A DNA stretch of 64,000 nt from Apostichopus japonicus (Eukaryota; Echinodermata; Holothuroidea; Aspidochirotida; Stichopodidae). A program made the translations under genes and the position numbers. The first letter of the stretch is position 1. Each line of letters begins with the position of its first letter. Where the stretch lies: positions 345,001 to 409,000 of the forward strand of contig NC_092569.1 in NCBI RefSeq assembly GCF_037975245.1. The letters are read 5' to 3'. Below, in pieces: positions 41,101-56,100 of this stretch. Under the pieces are notes generated by a model that was given only the letters and a program-made list of their open reading frames with translations, did not search any database and was not told where the DNA came from.

Positions 41101-44100
41101 AATGTTAGGATGATCAATAAAGATGATTTAAGTCTGTGTGTTTCTCTTTCTTTTCATAATTTTTTGATTTAATATAATTAATTTTATTAATTTCATAGTT
41201 ACTCTGTGAAAGTGTGTATGTCTTATCATAAGGGGGTAGTCATTATTGGATGTTTAAAAAAAAAGACATAATGTGATTGTTTTTTTTATTGAATGAAGCC
41301 ACTTTTCAGTGCCAGTGAAAAATTTGCAAAAATTAAAATGATAAATTAACGAAAGTACTAAGAAGTCTCAGTGAGGCTATGTAATATTTGAAGATGCTTT
41401 GAAGGTAGCTAGCAATAAAGTTGTCTCTTGTCAGTGTTGCTGTGTTGTCTGCTCAGTAGTTTGCTATTCACAAAGCTGTCCATGCTTACATCAGATTAGA
41501 ACAGGTTTAAGTTCACATGACCCCCCTCCCCCTCCCTCAGTATTACTGTAGACTTGGGCAAGTTGAAAGTTGACATCACAGAGCCAATATTGCATTTGGT
41601 TGATACTTTTTCTGTATTCATTACTTATTTGTAATGTGTGAGTGACTTTGTACTTGGTGTTGCAAACATTTTGCCAATGTTTTTATACTGTGAAAAGTTG
41701 TTGGGAACAATACTTTTTTCCTTTGATGATAAAAATATACGGAAAAGATTACTCTTCCTATAGACACAATGGTCTCACATTTGACAAATGTCAGCCACCC
41801 TGATATAAATTTGAAAACTTTGATTTCTTGTATTAAAAAACCCCAAAACAATTGATAACAATCCCCCCTCCCTCTGCCCTCTATCATGTAAGCTACAGTA
41901 ATTTCAGAGTAAATTTATATAAAAATATAGTTTGAAGAGTTTCAACATCATATGCAATCATTTAGTTTGATTTTCTTCTAGGAATTTTCCATAAAAACTT
42001 GACATCAGCTTTCATTGCTCTTTAAGCTACTGTAATGATTTTGGTCTAAATACTTGATAAACCTAGTTTTAAAATGTTACAGACTTTGCCGGTTCATATA
42101 TACATTTATTTATTTGAAAGAAGAAAGAAAAATTGCATCAATGAAAATGCTTTGGTTTGGTTCAAGAAATAAATCGTTCACTTTTCTTAGTGTGGTGATA
42201 GATATGTTAGGTTCTCAATACATTATCATTGCAACATGAGGTCATTTTTATATTTTTTCGTCGTCGGGTTCAGTCTGGTTGTTTTCTGCAGGTGTCTACT
42301 AACTTTCTTATAGCCCATAAGCTCTCTCTCTCCTCAACGCAATCTCTTCAGTATTTTTTTCCACAACAAATTTGTCGGATAACTTTGCCACAAGCATCCC
42401 CGCAGTATTCCTCAGGTAAGGTTATCACAGAATCACAAAACTAATATTTTCCATTTTTCTTGCATGGTTTTTTGTTTCTCTCTTCCTTTTTTTTTATGTC
42501 TCTGTTTTCAGTTGTGCATGTTACCACTAATAAATGCAATCAATTTGCATTTTTTAAATTTGTATTCACATTTCCATGTTTTCCATAGCGTTGTTATTGG
42601 TACCGTATATAGAACTGGTTAGATTTGGAATATTAAAATAATAGTGAAGTTTAATAGCAACTTTGACATTGGAATTAAAATTGTATTGTTGTTTTGTATT
42701 CTTAAAACCAGTTTGAAGTTAGTAAATTTACCATGGGAATTCATTTTGTATTGTAATATTACAACCAGTTTGAAGTTAGCAAGTTTACTATGTGAATTCT
42801 TATATTTGGGATTTCTAAATTTGCAGCTACCTCAGGATCTGGATTATGCACAAGTTTTAAATTTACAATCTTTTCTTTTAGGATGCCTTACTAGAAACCT
42901 ATTTTGAGATTTCAAATATATATCGTGCTGGGAATTTGTTACTGAATAGCTGTTTACTTATGTAAACTAGGTATTGAATTCAAGCTAACCAACTGTACTG
43001 TGAAAAATCTCTCACTTGGTAGTGATTTCAATTTTCAAGTGAACTAGTGATGAAGACCAAACTATTTCCACAAAAATTTAATTTTTTTTTTTTCTGTTTT
43101 GTTTCTTTTTACAAACTGAGAAACCTGAAAAATTTAGTTATGTTGTAAAAATATCAAAATCAAGTTAGGGTAAGCATGTTCCATGGTGCATGTCTTGGTT
43201 TCATTTATAATGTTTGGGTGATGATGATGATGATGATGTTTTTGCTTGTATTCATGATCAGACTATTTTGCTTTAATTTTGTTAAAAGCAATTTTCACTG
43301 GGTAAGTCCATTTTCAAGGCTATATTTAAACCTGTTAAACAAAATAGATATCTGAAGTTGTTTTGTGGATTAATGTTTAGCGAATTAAATCATAAAAATG
43401 TGAAATGTCAAAATTATTAAATATTTCATGTGCAGGCAATTTTATTGTTCAATTTCTCTTGAAAGGTTTTGATTTTGTGTTTGCTTCTCAATATTGGATA
43501 GCATAAAAAGTTTGTTTGGATTGCAGAGGAACAGAATAGATCTTATCAAGACATGAAATCAAGTGTGACATATTGGGGACTCTAAAATTAAACCAAAAAT
43601 TGCTAGATCAGTTAAACAGGTCACAAAGTGTCAGACATTTGTCAGCACACTTTCCAACAATTCTCTGCCAGTATGTGGATTATGTCATTGCTTGGAAATC
43701 AAGATATAATGTGATTTACAAGGCAGCTTTCATTCAAGTTGATAAACCAGACCATTTACTTTTGTGTCCTTCTTTTAAGGCTGTGATGTTGAGAACATAA
43801 CTGAAAGTTGATAGTGGAACCCATTTTCATTAATTTTCAAGCTCTTACCTTCATACTTTGTTTTTATGTTCTTCGCCCTTTCTTCTTCTTCTGTTATGTT
43901 TCATAACTTCCATGACATGTTGTGCATGTTTTGCAAGCTCCATGCTACTTAACCAAACACTAACATGTCTTGCTATGTTCATAATGGAGCTCATATCTAT
44001 CTTTCTTTGCCTCATGCTGTATCACCAACCACTTTTTCAAATATTCGTTATAGATTTCTCTTTTCTACTTGCGAGACATTCCATTGTGCACTGCGTGTAT

Positions 44101-47100
44101 CATTTGGTATTTAATTGTAATTCTGGTCCAGATATACTTTCATATTTCATATGTACAAATTGAAATATCTTGTGTGAAGCTGTGACAGGTAAAACATTAC
44201 ATAAAGAAAATTGCACATTTGATCAGAACAGAGGAAAAATGAAAAGATTGCAATCTTGATAAATTGTACGATAAATATTCTGACATGGTCAACTGTTTCC
44301 AATTAGAAGGAATCCAAATTTTGGATGAACTTAATATGAAATTGATTGCAAACCTTTTTCATTACCAGAAGTATTACAATAATTTATCAGTTTCCAATAT
44401 GAAAAGAAAATGTTAATTTTATCATGATCATATTAGTATGTAAGTAATTCTTACCTAATTTTTAGAAAATGATTTCCTTTGAAATTCACAAATAGTAAAG
44501 TAAATTTTGTCAAAAGTATTCATATCATTGAAATTTGCCTTTAAATGTGTTTACTTTTACAATGGAATATGTCTTGGCGATGATATATTTATGATCTAAT
44601 GAAATTGATTCAGACATGTTTATTTACCTTCCTGTGATTTCAATCTCTGGGGGGGGGGGGTTGGAGGTGGGTGGGTGGAAGGGGGAGCTTAAACGGTTGG
44701 AATTGTATTTTGACTAGCTTTGGACACTTTGCTGACTTCACTCCCAAAACTGCTTATGATTTATGTTGTAGGTCTTGTTTGGTTAATTTGGCAGGTTGAA
44801 ACATTCCAAAAATTTGAAACTGATGGAAAAAAAAAAAAACGGAAAGGAATGAAGAACCAGCACAGTTTGAGCTTAAATTCTAATTGTTGTATTTGATATT
44901 ATCAACCTTTGATTCCTTCTCTCATCATCTGTGTTACAATTTGTCTCTCTCTGACAGCTGGTAATCCCACCACTCCCAGTCAAAACTCAAGTCACCTCCT
45001 TCAGCAAAAAATCAACAGTCACTAGAACAGTGTTTCGCAAAGGACCGGGAGAAGATCCCGGAAGACGTGAGGAGACGTCCACCACAAAATCTGAAAAACT
45101 GAAGACTGTGAAAGCCAGGAAGAAGAACCCTGCTGAGGTAGAGCCTTCGCCCTTGTACAAAATGGAGATCAACTTTGGGGTCGAGAGCCGAGGGTCGGAT
45201 GATAAGCCACCAACCTCAGGAGTACCTTCTTCTTCGTCCAAAGATGGCAAAGTGGAGAAGGTTGCACCATCTCAGCTGCCGGAGGAACCTGACATAACAG
45301 CAAGTCAATGGAAAACTTTATCCAGCCAACCTAATCCAACAAACCCTAGAATGAATGATTGGCAAGAAATGTCCGAAGCACAGAGCAAACCGTGGTTATA
45401 CCGTCCATTGGACAAGAAAAGCTCAGATGAACCAGACAAGGTTCACACCAGCAAGGCCGTCTTTGACTTGAGTGGAAACCCATCTTCTCTGACGGAGTAT
45501 TATTTTGATTTACCGAGTGTTGTCATGGGTGACGCAAATTTCGTCAGGCACAGAGTAAAGGAAGCCTTGAGTGAAATGGATGATATTAGGGCGTATCCTG
45601 CGATGTATGGCAGACAAGATTCATTGGTAGGGAGATTGAACCGGTCAAGTTACATCTTTATTGACACATTGACATCTTTATTGACACATTTATTGTCAAA
45701 TTTCTTCCCTCTTTCCCCTACAGAGAAGATTATACAAGAGTAACTGGATGTTATCACTTCTTCATTGGTACAATCCTTAATATGCTGCCCAAGCTTGCTC
45801 ATCAGAGACAAAGCAGTCTGTCATCTTGAATGTGTGTAGTTTACAGAAGACTGACCCTCTCTGGTGAAAGATTTACCAAATACATTTATTAACTGGTTTT
45901 CAAAGGTTTAATGTGTCAGAGAAAGGTTAACTTAATCAGGTTCAATCTCCTTGTTCAATGAAATCACCATGCATATTTATTCTGTATGTGATTGAATATG
46001 CATTCCTCAATGCATATTCATATCTAACCTGCATTAATATGCTCTTCATCTTAGCTTCTTTCTTTAGTCATTACCATCTTTCCCGTCTTATTCCTGACAG
46101 GCGGACTTTGACCGTGAATACCGTAGTGTCTTCCAAGTGGTCAGCGATCTGATGTACTGGGCTAGTATCACCTCCCAGAAACTGAGCAACCTAGAACCAA
46201 TCAGCAAAGACATACCTACCCTGACCTTCCAATTGGAAAAGCACAGGGTAAGATGAGGCCAGGAGTGTGTGGATCAAAGAAGAAGGGTGGGAGGGGGGGG
46301 GAAGGGAGCTTAAATGAAGTTGGGTGGAGAGAGAAGGGGAAGGAAGATGAAAATGTTCATTTTGGAAATGATTAACAACCAGAAATAATTCACTTTAGGT
46401 ATTATTCTGAAAGAGTACTAGAGCTTGTGATCATGTAAACTGGGTGTAACTGTAAAGTGCTGGCATCGCATCATGTATAGTGTTGTGTGTTTATGTTATT
46501 ACATACCGAATAATATTAACATAACTTTATGTAACAGAGTGATATGCTGTTCCTCTATGTAATCCATCTCATTCTGTGTTGATGACATTAGCGACAGGAA
46601 ATGTTCTCTGATAGAGTATGTTGTTTATGTTGCATTTAATATGTTGTTGTAAATATCTTTGTTTTTGGTCACCTCCTTAACATAAGGCTTTCCTGGAAGA
46701 GATTGTCAATCAGAAGGACGGGATCAGCGATGCCATCAGCAAAGCGGAACTCTTCATGAAAAACAACAAAGACAAAAACCTGAAACCTGAACAAGAACAA
46801 GAACTGACCACTAAGAGCCACGGTCTGAGATCAACATTTGACCAGATCACGTCTCTCGCAGAGCAAAGACTGAACAATCTCCAGACATCTCTAGGTCGAT
46901 TGCATAAAGAGAAGGATGAGCTGGTTAGTGTCATCATTTAACTCATCAGATTTAGAGATAAATGTAAACAATGCAGCAGGATAGAGAGGGTGGTGTAGGG
47001 AGAGTAGGGGAGCAGTAGGGTAAGGTGGATGCGTTGAGTAGGGTGGAGAGATGCAAGCAGTAGGGTAGACTGAAGGTGTTGAGTAGAGTTGAGAGTTGTA

Positions 47101-50100
47101 GTGGTATTAAATAAAATATAAGAAATATAGAAGTTTTGTAGAAGGTCCAAGACAAATAGATTTAAAACTGCTTTCAAGACTTGAGTTGAAAAATAAATTG
47201 ATACTGTTGTTTGTTTGTTGGGATTGGGTTTGGAGGTAAGCAGTGTCACTGATAAGTTTGTAGATTAAATCCACAAATGGTGAGTAAATGAAAGAATCAA
47301 TTGCCACACATGTCCATGTCAGAATCTAATTTGTAAATTCCTGTTACGTGGGATGTCTTTGCATTCACAGTCTATCCTTGAGCGGCGTTACCGTGAACAG
47401 GTCAACATCCTCCAGGATCTGTTGTCCTGGGTGTCAGAGACAGAACACGCCATGGGATCAGCCCAACCTCAGAGTGAGCTAGTACAACCACTCAGCGAAC
47501 AGCTCAATAAAATGAAGGTAATATACCCAATCATCAACAGATGAAAACCTCTATTGTGTGAGATAAGTGATTGTGGATCCTAGCAGGATCTTCTTCAAAG
47601 AGAATCCCACATCATTTACAACACAGACATATAGTTTATAAGAACAGATAAATCGATTGACAAACTGCACAGTAATTTATTAAAACACACTTAATATATT
47701 TTTTCGTTGTTTGTTTTATTCCTCATAGTAAGTATTGTAAAAATTTGTCAACTTATTGTTGATAATGAATCAAGTGAGGGTAAATTAATTCTTTTTGAGG
47801 GTCATAGGTAATAGACATGCACGTTATCGGTTGACTTACATATATTCTTTGACTCTCTGGGTTTAAAGTTACAGGCTAAAGGCACAAACATTTAATCCCC
47901 CTTGACCACCAAGCCTGTGGATATGTCCTAGGTTTATATGCAGCATGCAATATGCTGCCTGTAATGGTTGGACTCAATCATCTAATGTGATAGTTTTGCT
48001 CATATTCAAGACAAGTTCACCTTTATTTTGTAAAGACTCTTTTCATTCATTCCTTACATCTGCTTGCTTTGTTCCCTCTAGTCATTGAAGGATGACATTA
48101 ACTCACACAGTGGTAAAGTCAAGCAATGTGTGGACAGCATCATACAATTCCAGCAAGCTCACAGCGACAGGCTCAGTCGTGAGGACCGTGACAGCCTGCA
48201 ACGAAGCGTGTCGGACCTGCGCATGAGATACGACCGTCTCTTTGACCAATCAGAGTCTAGGGTGGAACATCTATCATCTGGACTGGAATACCTGAAGAAG
48301 TTTGACAAGGAGATCGCTAACATTGAACACTGGCTGTCTCGAACCCACGATACCATCGAGGGATTGTACCGAGATGCCGGAAAGGACATCAATGTTCTGA
48401 ACAAACAGAGCAACCAGGTTCAGTCTCTAATGACAGACATCAACAGCCACAGAGATCAACTGAATGGTATCTCTTCAGAAGGCCAGAGCTTCCTCAATCA
48501 TGGCAAGGTTAGTTCAATAGCAGATATAACATTATAACTGTAAGCGTAGTTAAAAATTGGTGGTTTGTATTCTATATTTAAAGTGTTGTTTTTATTGTAA
48601 CATGGTAGAGCCTGTAACAGGTCTTTTAGCCGCTTGAACTCAATAGCTTCAAGATCCATATCAGGTCCTGGGGACAACAATGTCATCAGGAATGTTTTGG
48701 TGGTTTTTTTCTTTCCCTAAGTACATTATGAAAATGTCAATAAATTATCCTTTATCACATATTTCCCAGGCTACCAATTTGACCCTGATTCCTAGAGCTG
48801 TACTGCCCCTGCCCCCCACCCCTGTAATATATATATAAATATGTCTATAAGGGTCAATCAAGGAAGTGGTAAAATATAGTAATTGTGGTAAGTGTTGAAT
48901 GCAAAGTGTGTTACAGTCCTAAAATTTGCAATACCCATGTCAAAACTTGATCTCCATTTTTTGTTACTCATTTTCAGTCCTACAAAGCCATGCTGACTGA
49001 ATTCAGAACCAGTGCCCTCCCACGTCAGTTTAATCGCACCTTCACAGAGGCGCCGGACTCAAATGTGGTCCGTGAAAGATTAGCCAGGCTGAACGAGGCC
49101 TTTGACCGTCTTCAAGTCCGTGGCGACCAGACCTACCAGAGCCTCCAAGATCTCATCCATAAGCACCAAGTCTACAATGAGACTACAACCTCTGTGCGAT
49201 CATGGCTGCACTCTGCAGAGAACGAGCTGGCACGCCTGCTACAGGAACCAATCGCTGCCGAGCCACTAGCTGTACAACAGCAAATCGACAAACTCAGGGT
49301 GAGAAATCGGATTCCTTGAAATTTGAAATTCTGCTTTAAATTGCGTATACTTTGGTGTCCCAAACCTTGGTGAACCAAGTTTTCAAACAGAAAAGAATAT
49401 ACAGGTGCTTTGTTGTTCTTGGAGTCTTATGAGAATATTTTCATGAACATTACCCATTTAATTCTGAGATCTGCAAACTACACTTGTTATATCAATGTGT
49501 TTGTATGTCCGCAGTCCTAACACAAAGAGATGGGGTAATGGGAGGGGATGGGGGATGGGGGAGGGGGAAGGTTGAGTGCAGAGAAGCGATGATGGATTTC
49601 TGTCAAATTTTCTGTCATGTTGATTTTTATAAACAGGTTGTTAATTGATTTACTTCTTTCTGTGTATTTAATTAACAAGCTTGCCAGTTTGTTTACATCA
49701 TTGAGATATAACATTCACCTGTTGGGGGGGGGGGGGGGAAGACAAGAGAGAAGATTAGTGTGTGAGGTGGAGGGAATCACATCGATTTGGGGCAGCTGAG
49801 TTATTTTTCATTTCCTTTGTCCAAGCAGACATTCAACGATGATGTCATTAGCCACTCTAAGGATGTCGAAACAGCTAAGGAGGCTGGTAAGGACCTCGCT
49901 GACGCCCAAGAGTCCATCAAGGGAGATGTACAGAAAGTCATTGGTAAGTCACAACAAACACTGCTCATCTATCATATCTTTATTTATTTTTAAATTTATT
50001 ATTGGTAATCACAAAAGTACAACTACATTACAATTTATTATAGTAAACCTTGTCAAATGTACTCAGGAAACTTATTAGGCAATGTAATCATTCTTAACTT

Positions 50101-53100
50101 TGGCAATGTAATCATTCTTAACTTTGGCAATGTTATCATTCTTAACTTTATCAATATTATCATTCTCTTTTATTTCCTTGGTAGTCGACATCAAGGAACG
50201 GTACAGTCGCCTGGAACGTCAGATTGGAGAGCGTAGTAACACATTGCAGACAACACGCATGCAGTGTCTGAGTCTACAAGACAGTCTACATAGTCTCTTG
50301 ATCTGGCTGGAGGAGAAGGAGAACACCTTTGACAAACTCGACCATACCAGGATGATGATCAAGAAGAACGTTCTTGTTGAACAGATACAGCAGCACAAGG
50401 TTAGTGTACATCAAGTTTGACTTTGTGGTGGGGTTGGAGGGGTGGGTGGTGTGGGTTGGGTGCGGTGAGGTATGGAAGGGAGAGGGACTAATGTTCCCTT
50501 TGGTACATGACTACTAAAAGCTGGTGCCAATTTGAGATTCTAACATGAGAATTGTCTGAATTGCATTGTTTATTCTATGACTCTATGGAATCCAAAGTTG
50601 GTGAAGGTTGCTATCAATATCATCAAGATTCAAAGCTTGCTTTGTATATTAACTATGAGTATATTAACTATGAAGATATTAACTATGAGGATATTAACTA
50701 TGAGGATATTAACTATGAGGATATTAACTATGAGGATATTAACTATGAGGATATTAACTATGAGGATATTAACTATGAGGATATTAACTATGAGGATATT
50801 AACTATGAGGATATTAACTTCTCCTTCATCCTTCTCAGTTGCTTCAAACTGACGTTGACAGCCACAAGCCCAGCGTAGAGTCTGTGAACATCTCCTCATC
50901 TGAGCTTATCAAAGACTGCGACCCCAAGATGGCTCGCAGCATCCAGATGAGACTAGACGACCTAAACACTCGCTTTGAGAAGGTCATCGTCAGGGCCCGG
51001 GATCGCAAGGACTATCTGAATACCCTCCTCGATAAGATGGTCCAATTTCTGGAGATGGTCGGAGAACTGGAGGATTGGCTCCTCCCCTTATTTGAATTCA
51101 TGGAGTCACGTGACCTGATGAGGATGGACCTACCAGAACTTGGAAGCCGTCTCCAGGTAATAGTTGTAAACTTTAAATCATTTCAAAATTAGTATCTTGA
51201 TATTTGAAGTTTGAAAATGAAACATATTTGCTTTTGTTCGGAAACAGACTTCCGCTCATTTTTCTTACTGTTATGGATATCCACTCTTGTGGATAATATT
51301 GGGAAAGCATTTTTTGTCTCCCAAAGGTTGGTTATTTATTAATGTCTGAGTGAGGGTAACTGTGAATGATGTCTTCCCATCCAGTTATTTTGAAATTTCT
51401 CTGAATCACTTGTAGAATTAGTCATAATTATCTCCAAATAAGGACAGATATAAATAGAATATTCATAGTGTTAATGAAATTGAATAACGTTAATATCTAT
51501 GCTCTCCTATTGATTCTATGTTTGTGATTTTTACAGGAGATCCTTCACCAGGTGGAGGGTCACCAGGCTCAGTACCAGAATATACAATCCGTGGGCCAAG
51601 AACTGATGCAGGACCGCAGGAATGAAGTGACCTACATCTCCGATATCCTGGAGAATGTCAGTCAGAACTGGAAGGGTCTGGAAGGGGTCCTGTCCCAACG
51701 CCAGCAACAATGGGAGGAGAGGAACAAGGCCTTCCTGGCATTTGATGAGAGAGTACGCTCATCAAACAGCTGGCTTGACGGCATGGAGGATAGGTGCAGT
51801 CAGTTGAAGCCGATTGCAAGAGATACAGAAACGATCAACATACAGATACAACAACTGGAGGTGAGAATATAATGATCTGTGATTGATAGATTATTATTGT
51901 AAATGAAGGATGGATTAATTGATTAATAATGATTGCTATTGTAGAAACAGGTACCATCAACATACAGATACAACAACTGGAGGTGAGAATATATTGATCT
52001 GTGATTGATTAATTGATGAATAATTATTGATATTGTAGGTACAGGTACCATCAACATACAGATACAACAACTGGAGGTGAGAATATATTGATCTGTGATT
52101 GATTAATTGATTAATGATTATTGATATTGTAGGTACAGGTACCATCAACATACAGATACAACAACTGGAGGTGAGAATATATTGATCTGTGATTGATTAA
52201 TTGATTAATGATTATTGATATTGTAGGTACAGGTACCATCAATACCCAAATGTAATAACTATAGATAAAGTAGGTTTCTCATTGATCAGTCATGAGTGGA
52301 TTTAAGATAAAGTAAGTGGAAGATTGATTGATTAATTGATAAAGTAGACATACAGATCACCATTATCTACCAGTGAGGATGTGTGTGTTTCAGTGTATGT
52401 ATATGTTTTCAATGCATTGTTGTTTTATCTCCTTTTACAGCCCCTTCATCAAGAGTACAAAGGCTATAAGCCGAACATCGATGAAGTACAGAAACTTGGA
52501 CGCCACTTTGACATCGTTACCAGAGAGGGCACCTCACCTCTGAGTAAGGCTCCATTGAGGTCAAGCCTTGCCCTCTCCCCAAGGGACCGTGGGAGGAAGT
52601 TTGTGGCCAGCTCTCGAATGGATGAAAGACAGCAGACTTCTTACTACTTTGATGGTGAATATCTAGATTATGCACTGTTGATTTTGGCTAACTTTGTTAA
52701 AAATAAAATTTATAAAACATATTAAAATATACCAAAAGTAGAATTATTTGCTAACAGCAGAAAGTCTTATTGGAAAGGAAGTGATTTCAATATTCTTTCA
52801 TGTGTTGTATACAGTAGATTACTTACTCATCAAACACACAACTATTCCATATTAGGAAAACAGATTGCTTCATTAATAGCACTTATTATCTTCAGCCTGT
52901 TTGCTGATATTTGTTTAGTGTAAGTCAACCATATTGTTATGATTAATATGCAAATACAAAGGGAGAGAAAATGTGAAAATTGGCTCTAATTTTGAAATCC
53001 TGAATTAGAAGTTTTTGCTTATGTACTCAAATGTTCATGTCCATTTGAAGTATTTTCTAAAGTGTTGTGAAGTAGCAGCTACTCATGTGTTATAACATTT

Positions 53101-56100
53101 GTTTCACATCAAATCGACATCTTGCACTATTTCCAGATGAATCGGAAAGCCAGAGGACAGTGACCAAGGTCGTGGAGAGGTACAATGCTCTCGGTGTGAA
53201 ACTGAGCTTCAGAGAGGAAGAGTTGGAGGCCTACCTGAACCTCTCTCGTCTCCTAGGTGTCAAGCTTCGATCTCTGGAGTCACTCACTGATTGGTTGTCG
53301 GGTGTCCAATCGCAGCTGGACTCTCAGAGTTCAGTCAGTACAGACTTACACACCTTAGAAGGTCAACTCAGTGATATGAAGGTAACATAAAGAAAAACAT
53401 CAAGTATAGTATGCAAGTGAAGTTCCTCGTTTATACTCCTTTAATATGAATACCTTGCATCATCCCACAGAATCAGTTCACAGCTGGGTCTTCTCTCAGC
53501 TTTGCATACTGGTGAAATGAAGCAGCCCAAAGCTACAAAATTACTCTGATGTGATACCCAAAATAGAAAGACCAAATGTTAATGTCAGTTTCATGTGGTG
53601 CGGGTGTCATTCATCGCACAATGCTAAGGTCTGAGTGTGGCTGTACAACATCAAAGTTTTTTATGGACACTTTAGTTTGAACTTGCTTCCTCCATTTGTT
53701 CCTGAGCAGTGACTAACTGCAATAATAAATATTGCATGCAGTTTTAATAACTTGTGCACTACTCAGCTAGCTATCCATCTAGAATTGTTCAACTGATATG
53801 CTCCTCACCACGAAGTAAACATTTATATTTGATGACTGAACATACAGTCTTGTTTAATCAAAGTTTTGGTTTCTCCTTTCTCAGAATTTGCAACAGGACC
53901 TGACGGATAACAAATCCTCCGTTGACGAGCTTATCAGCAGCCTGGAGATGTTCCTCAGGGAACACAAGGACAGACTAGGTCCTGAGCAGCAGGACCTGAT
54001 GCAGAGAGGTATCTATGAGCTCAGGTCAAACTTTGACAAGACCAACTACAGGACTCAGGATTGGCTGAGAAGAATGGAAGATCAGGTATACAAAGGAAAC
54101 ATAGAAACATTTGTCTTACATTTACTTTCTTCCAGTTATTACAACTGTACACTCTCTGATTTGTGGTTCTTTGAAGTATGTCGACTCTCTCAGGATTCAA
54201 AAATTGTTGGTGATGTTTGCAAAACAATTTTGTCTGAAGTGTTGAGGTGAATGGTTTGGATTAATCAATGTTTTGATTGGCCATTAAAATAGCATGAACC
54301 ACGAGTGTTGCCTGTGAATAAACATCAGATATCAATATGCAAATTGGGATATCATTTGCTTGTCCAATGATGGCCATAGATTATTTTCAAGATTAACAAA
54401 AAGCACTGAGACCAGATTGAGTAAAACTAAAGAGCTATTCCTACAATTTTACTCAAAAAATGCACAAAAAAAATGTTTAATCCTGTGAGGGGCATACTTC
54501 AAACATAAGTCATGTTAGTTACAGTTGTAGTTATAAACTTTTGTTTTATCTTTTATTACTTCAACATGATGACAACATATTCTTCAATTTTACATTGCCT
54601 AATTACATTTTGATTATAAAATTTAAGCACATATTAATATATGTTATTGAAGAAAGTGAAATAATGTTTTGATATTCATATACCAAATTGTCATGACCTT
54701 CACTACTAAAAAATACACATACTATATAAACATATTTCACTCTTTTAATAATTAACCATATGTTAAAGGATAATTGTGGTGGTAATGGGCATACATTTTA
54801 TTGGTAACTTTATTAACTTCACAAAAAATCACAATTTCTAATTATATTTATACAGGGAATATACACTGGTATTACAGCTTCTTTGGGATGGCTTAACTTT
54901 AACAATTCATTAAAACAACAATGGTTTTAATAATATCTCAATATGTACAAATATATATACAAAGCAATGGAACTCAATACTATTTGGAATGCAAAGGTTA
55001 CAATTTCACTTCATTAGTTTTAGTGCAAATGTATTGAAGAACAACAGCCTTTGCAGTGACATTGGTTAACTTACTATTTTAAAAAGTGTGATTTGTTTGA
55101 AAGACATTAAGCATTGAATGGGTGTACCTATTTGGTGGGTGGAAATGAAACATTCATATTCCAAAAACAAATTGCAAAACAAGATTTTGTATGAATGAAA
55201 TAACCTTTGCAGACAAATTTGTCATTTCCTGGAAACATGTAAAGTGGTGAAAGTGTAAATGGAGCCTTCATTGTGGGTGTATCTAGGTGTGGAAGGAATT
55301 GTTGAATCCAATTGGTGAGTGAAGGGCTTGCTAAAGGTGCTTTCATCCCATGAAATCATCTGGCAATGAGACATGGCTAATTTTGTCTGGCGGCTCAAAC
55401 ATGGCAACAAAATATATCTTGCATTTTGTATGATTTATAATGATTTACAGTTATCTTGATATTCGTGTCAAATTTTGATGCAGACTTACAACTTTTCATA
55501 GTCTGGAAAAGGTTATGAACTGCCAAATTCTCGATGTCTAAAAGTTGGCTCATTTACCGCCCACAGAATTGTCTCATCCCATAACGTATTCAACATGCGT
55601 ACTCTGGTGTAATTATCCCACATGAATATTCATACAGCTTCCCTCTCTCTCTCTCGTTTTCTCTTTGTCACCCACCACACCTTTCTCTATCGTTCTATTA
55701 CTTCGTCATCCCACTTCTGCCACCATGTTTCTCTACTAACCATACCTCACATATGCCACCATGTTCACCTGGTATTTGAAAACGACTAACATAAAAGGCT
55801 AACATACTGAGGGAGACTCGTGAGAAAATTGACAACATGCATAAGCTGTTGGAATGGGTGAGTGAAACAGAGACACAACTGTCCGGTCAGCAGCCGATGC
55901 AGAAAGAATTACGACTCCTTAACGAACAGACAAGACAACAAAGGGTAAGAAATTACTCTCTATGCAGTTCTGAATTATCTCTTGGCATTCTTCATGTACT
56001 TGTTGTGTACAGTTATAACCTTAGACTACAGTTTTATTTATTTATGACTGTTTTCTAGTCTTCCAACAATGCAACAGGAAGTCTCTATCCTGTCGTACTT

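Noticed and set aside
42292-42415. Open segment with a good acceptor (tttctgcag) and donor (caggtaagg) in intron 26
   Set aside because: At 124 bp it would shift the frame of exon 27 and reach a stop after about two dozen codons. Its translation resembles nothing in the family. It could at most be a truncating alternative exon.
43858-44163. 101-codon hydrophobic frame with many Cys and Leu
   Set aside because: Lies within intron 26, with no homology, promoter or splice context; pyrimidine-rich DNA easily yields such frames.
45627-45743. Extension of exon 27 to the stop at 45743
   Set aside because: The donor at 45627 joins exon 28 in phase, and rod homology resumes there. The extension contains a direct repeat of tctttattgacacatt and looks intronic.
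50552-50899. Frames repeating EDINY or ILTMR
   Set aside because: They are products of the 15-bp repeat upstream of exon 35; that region is intron.
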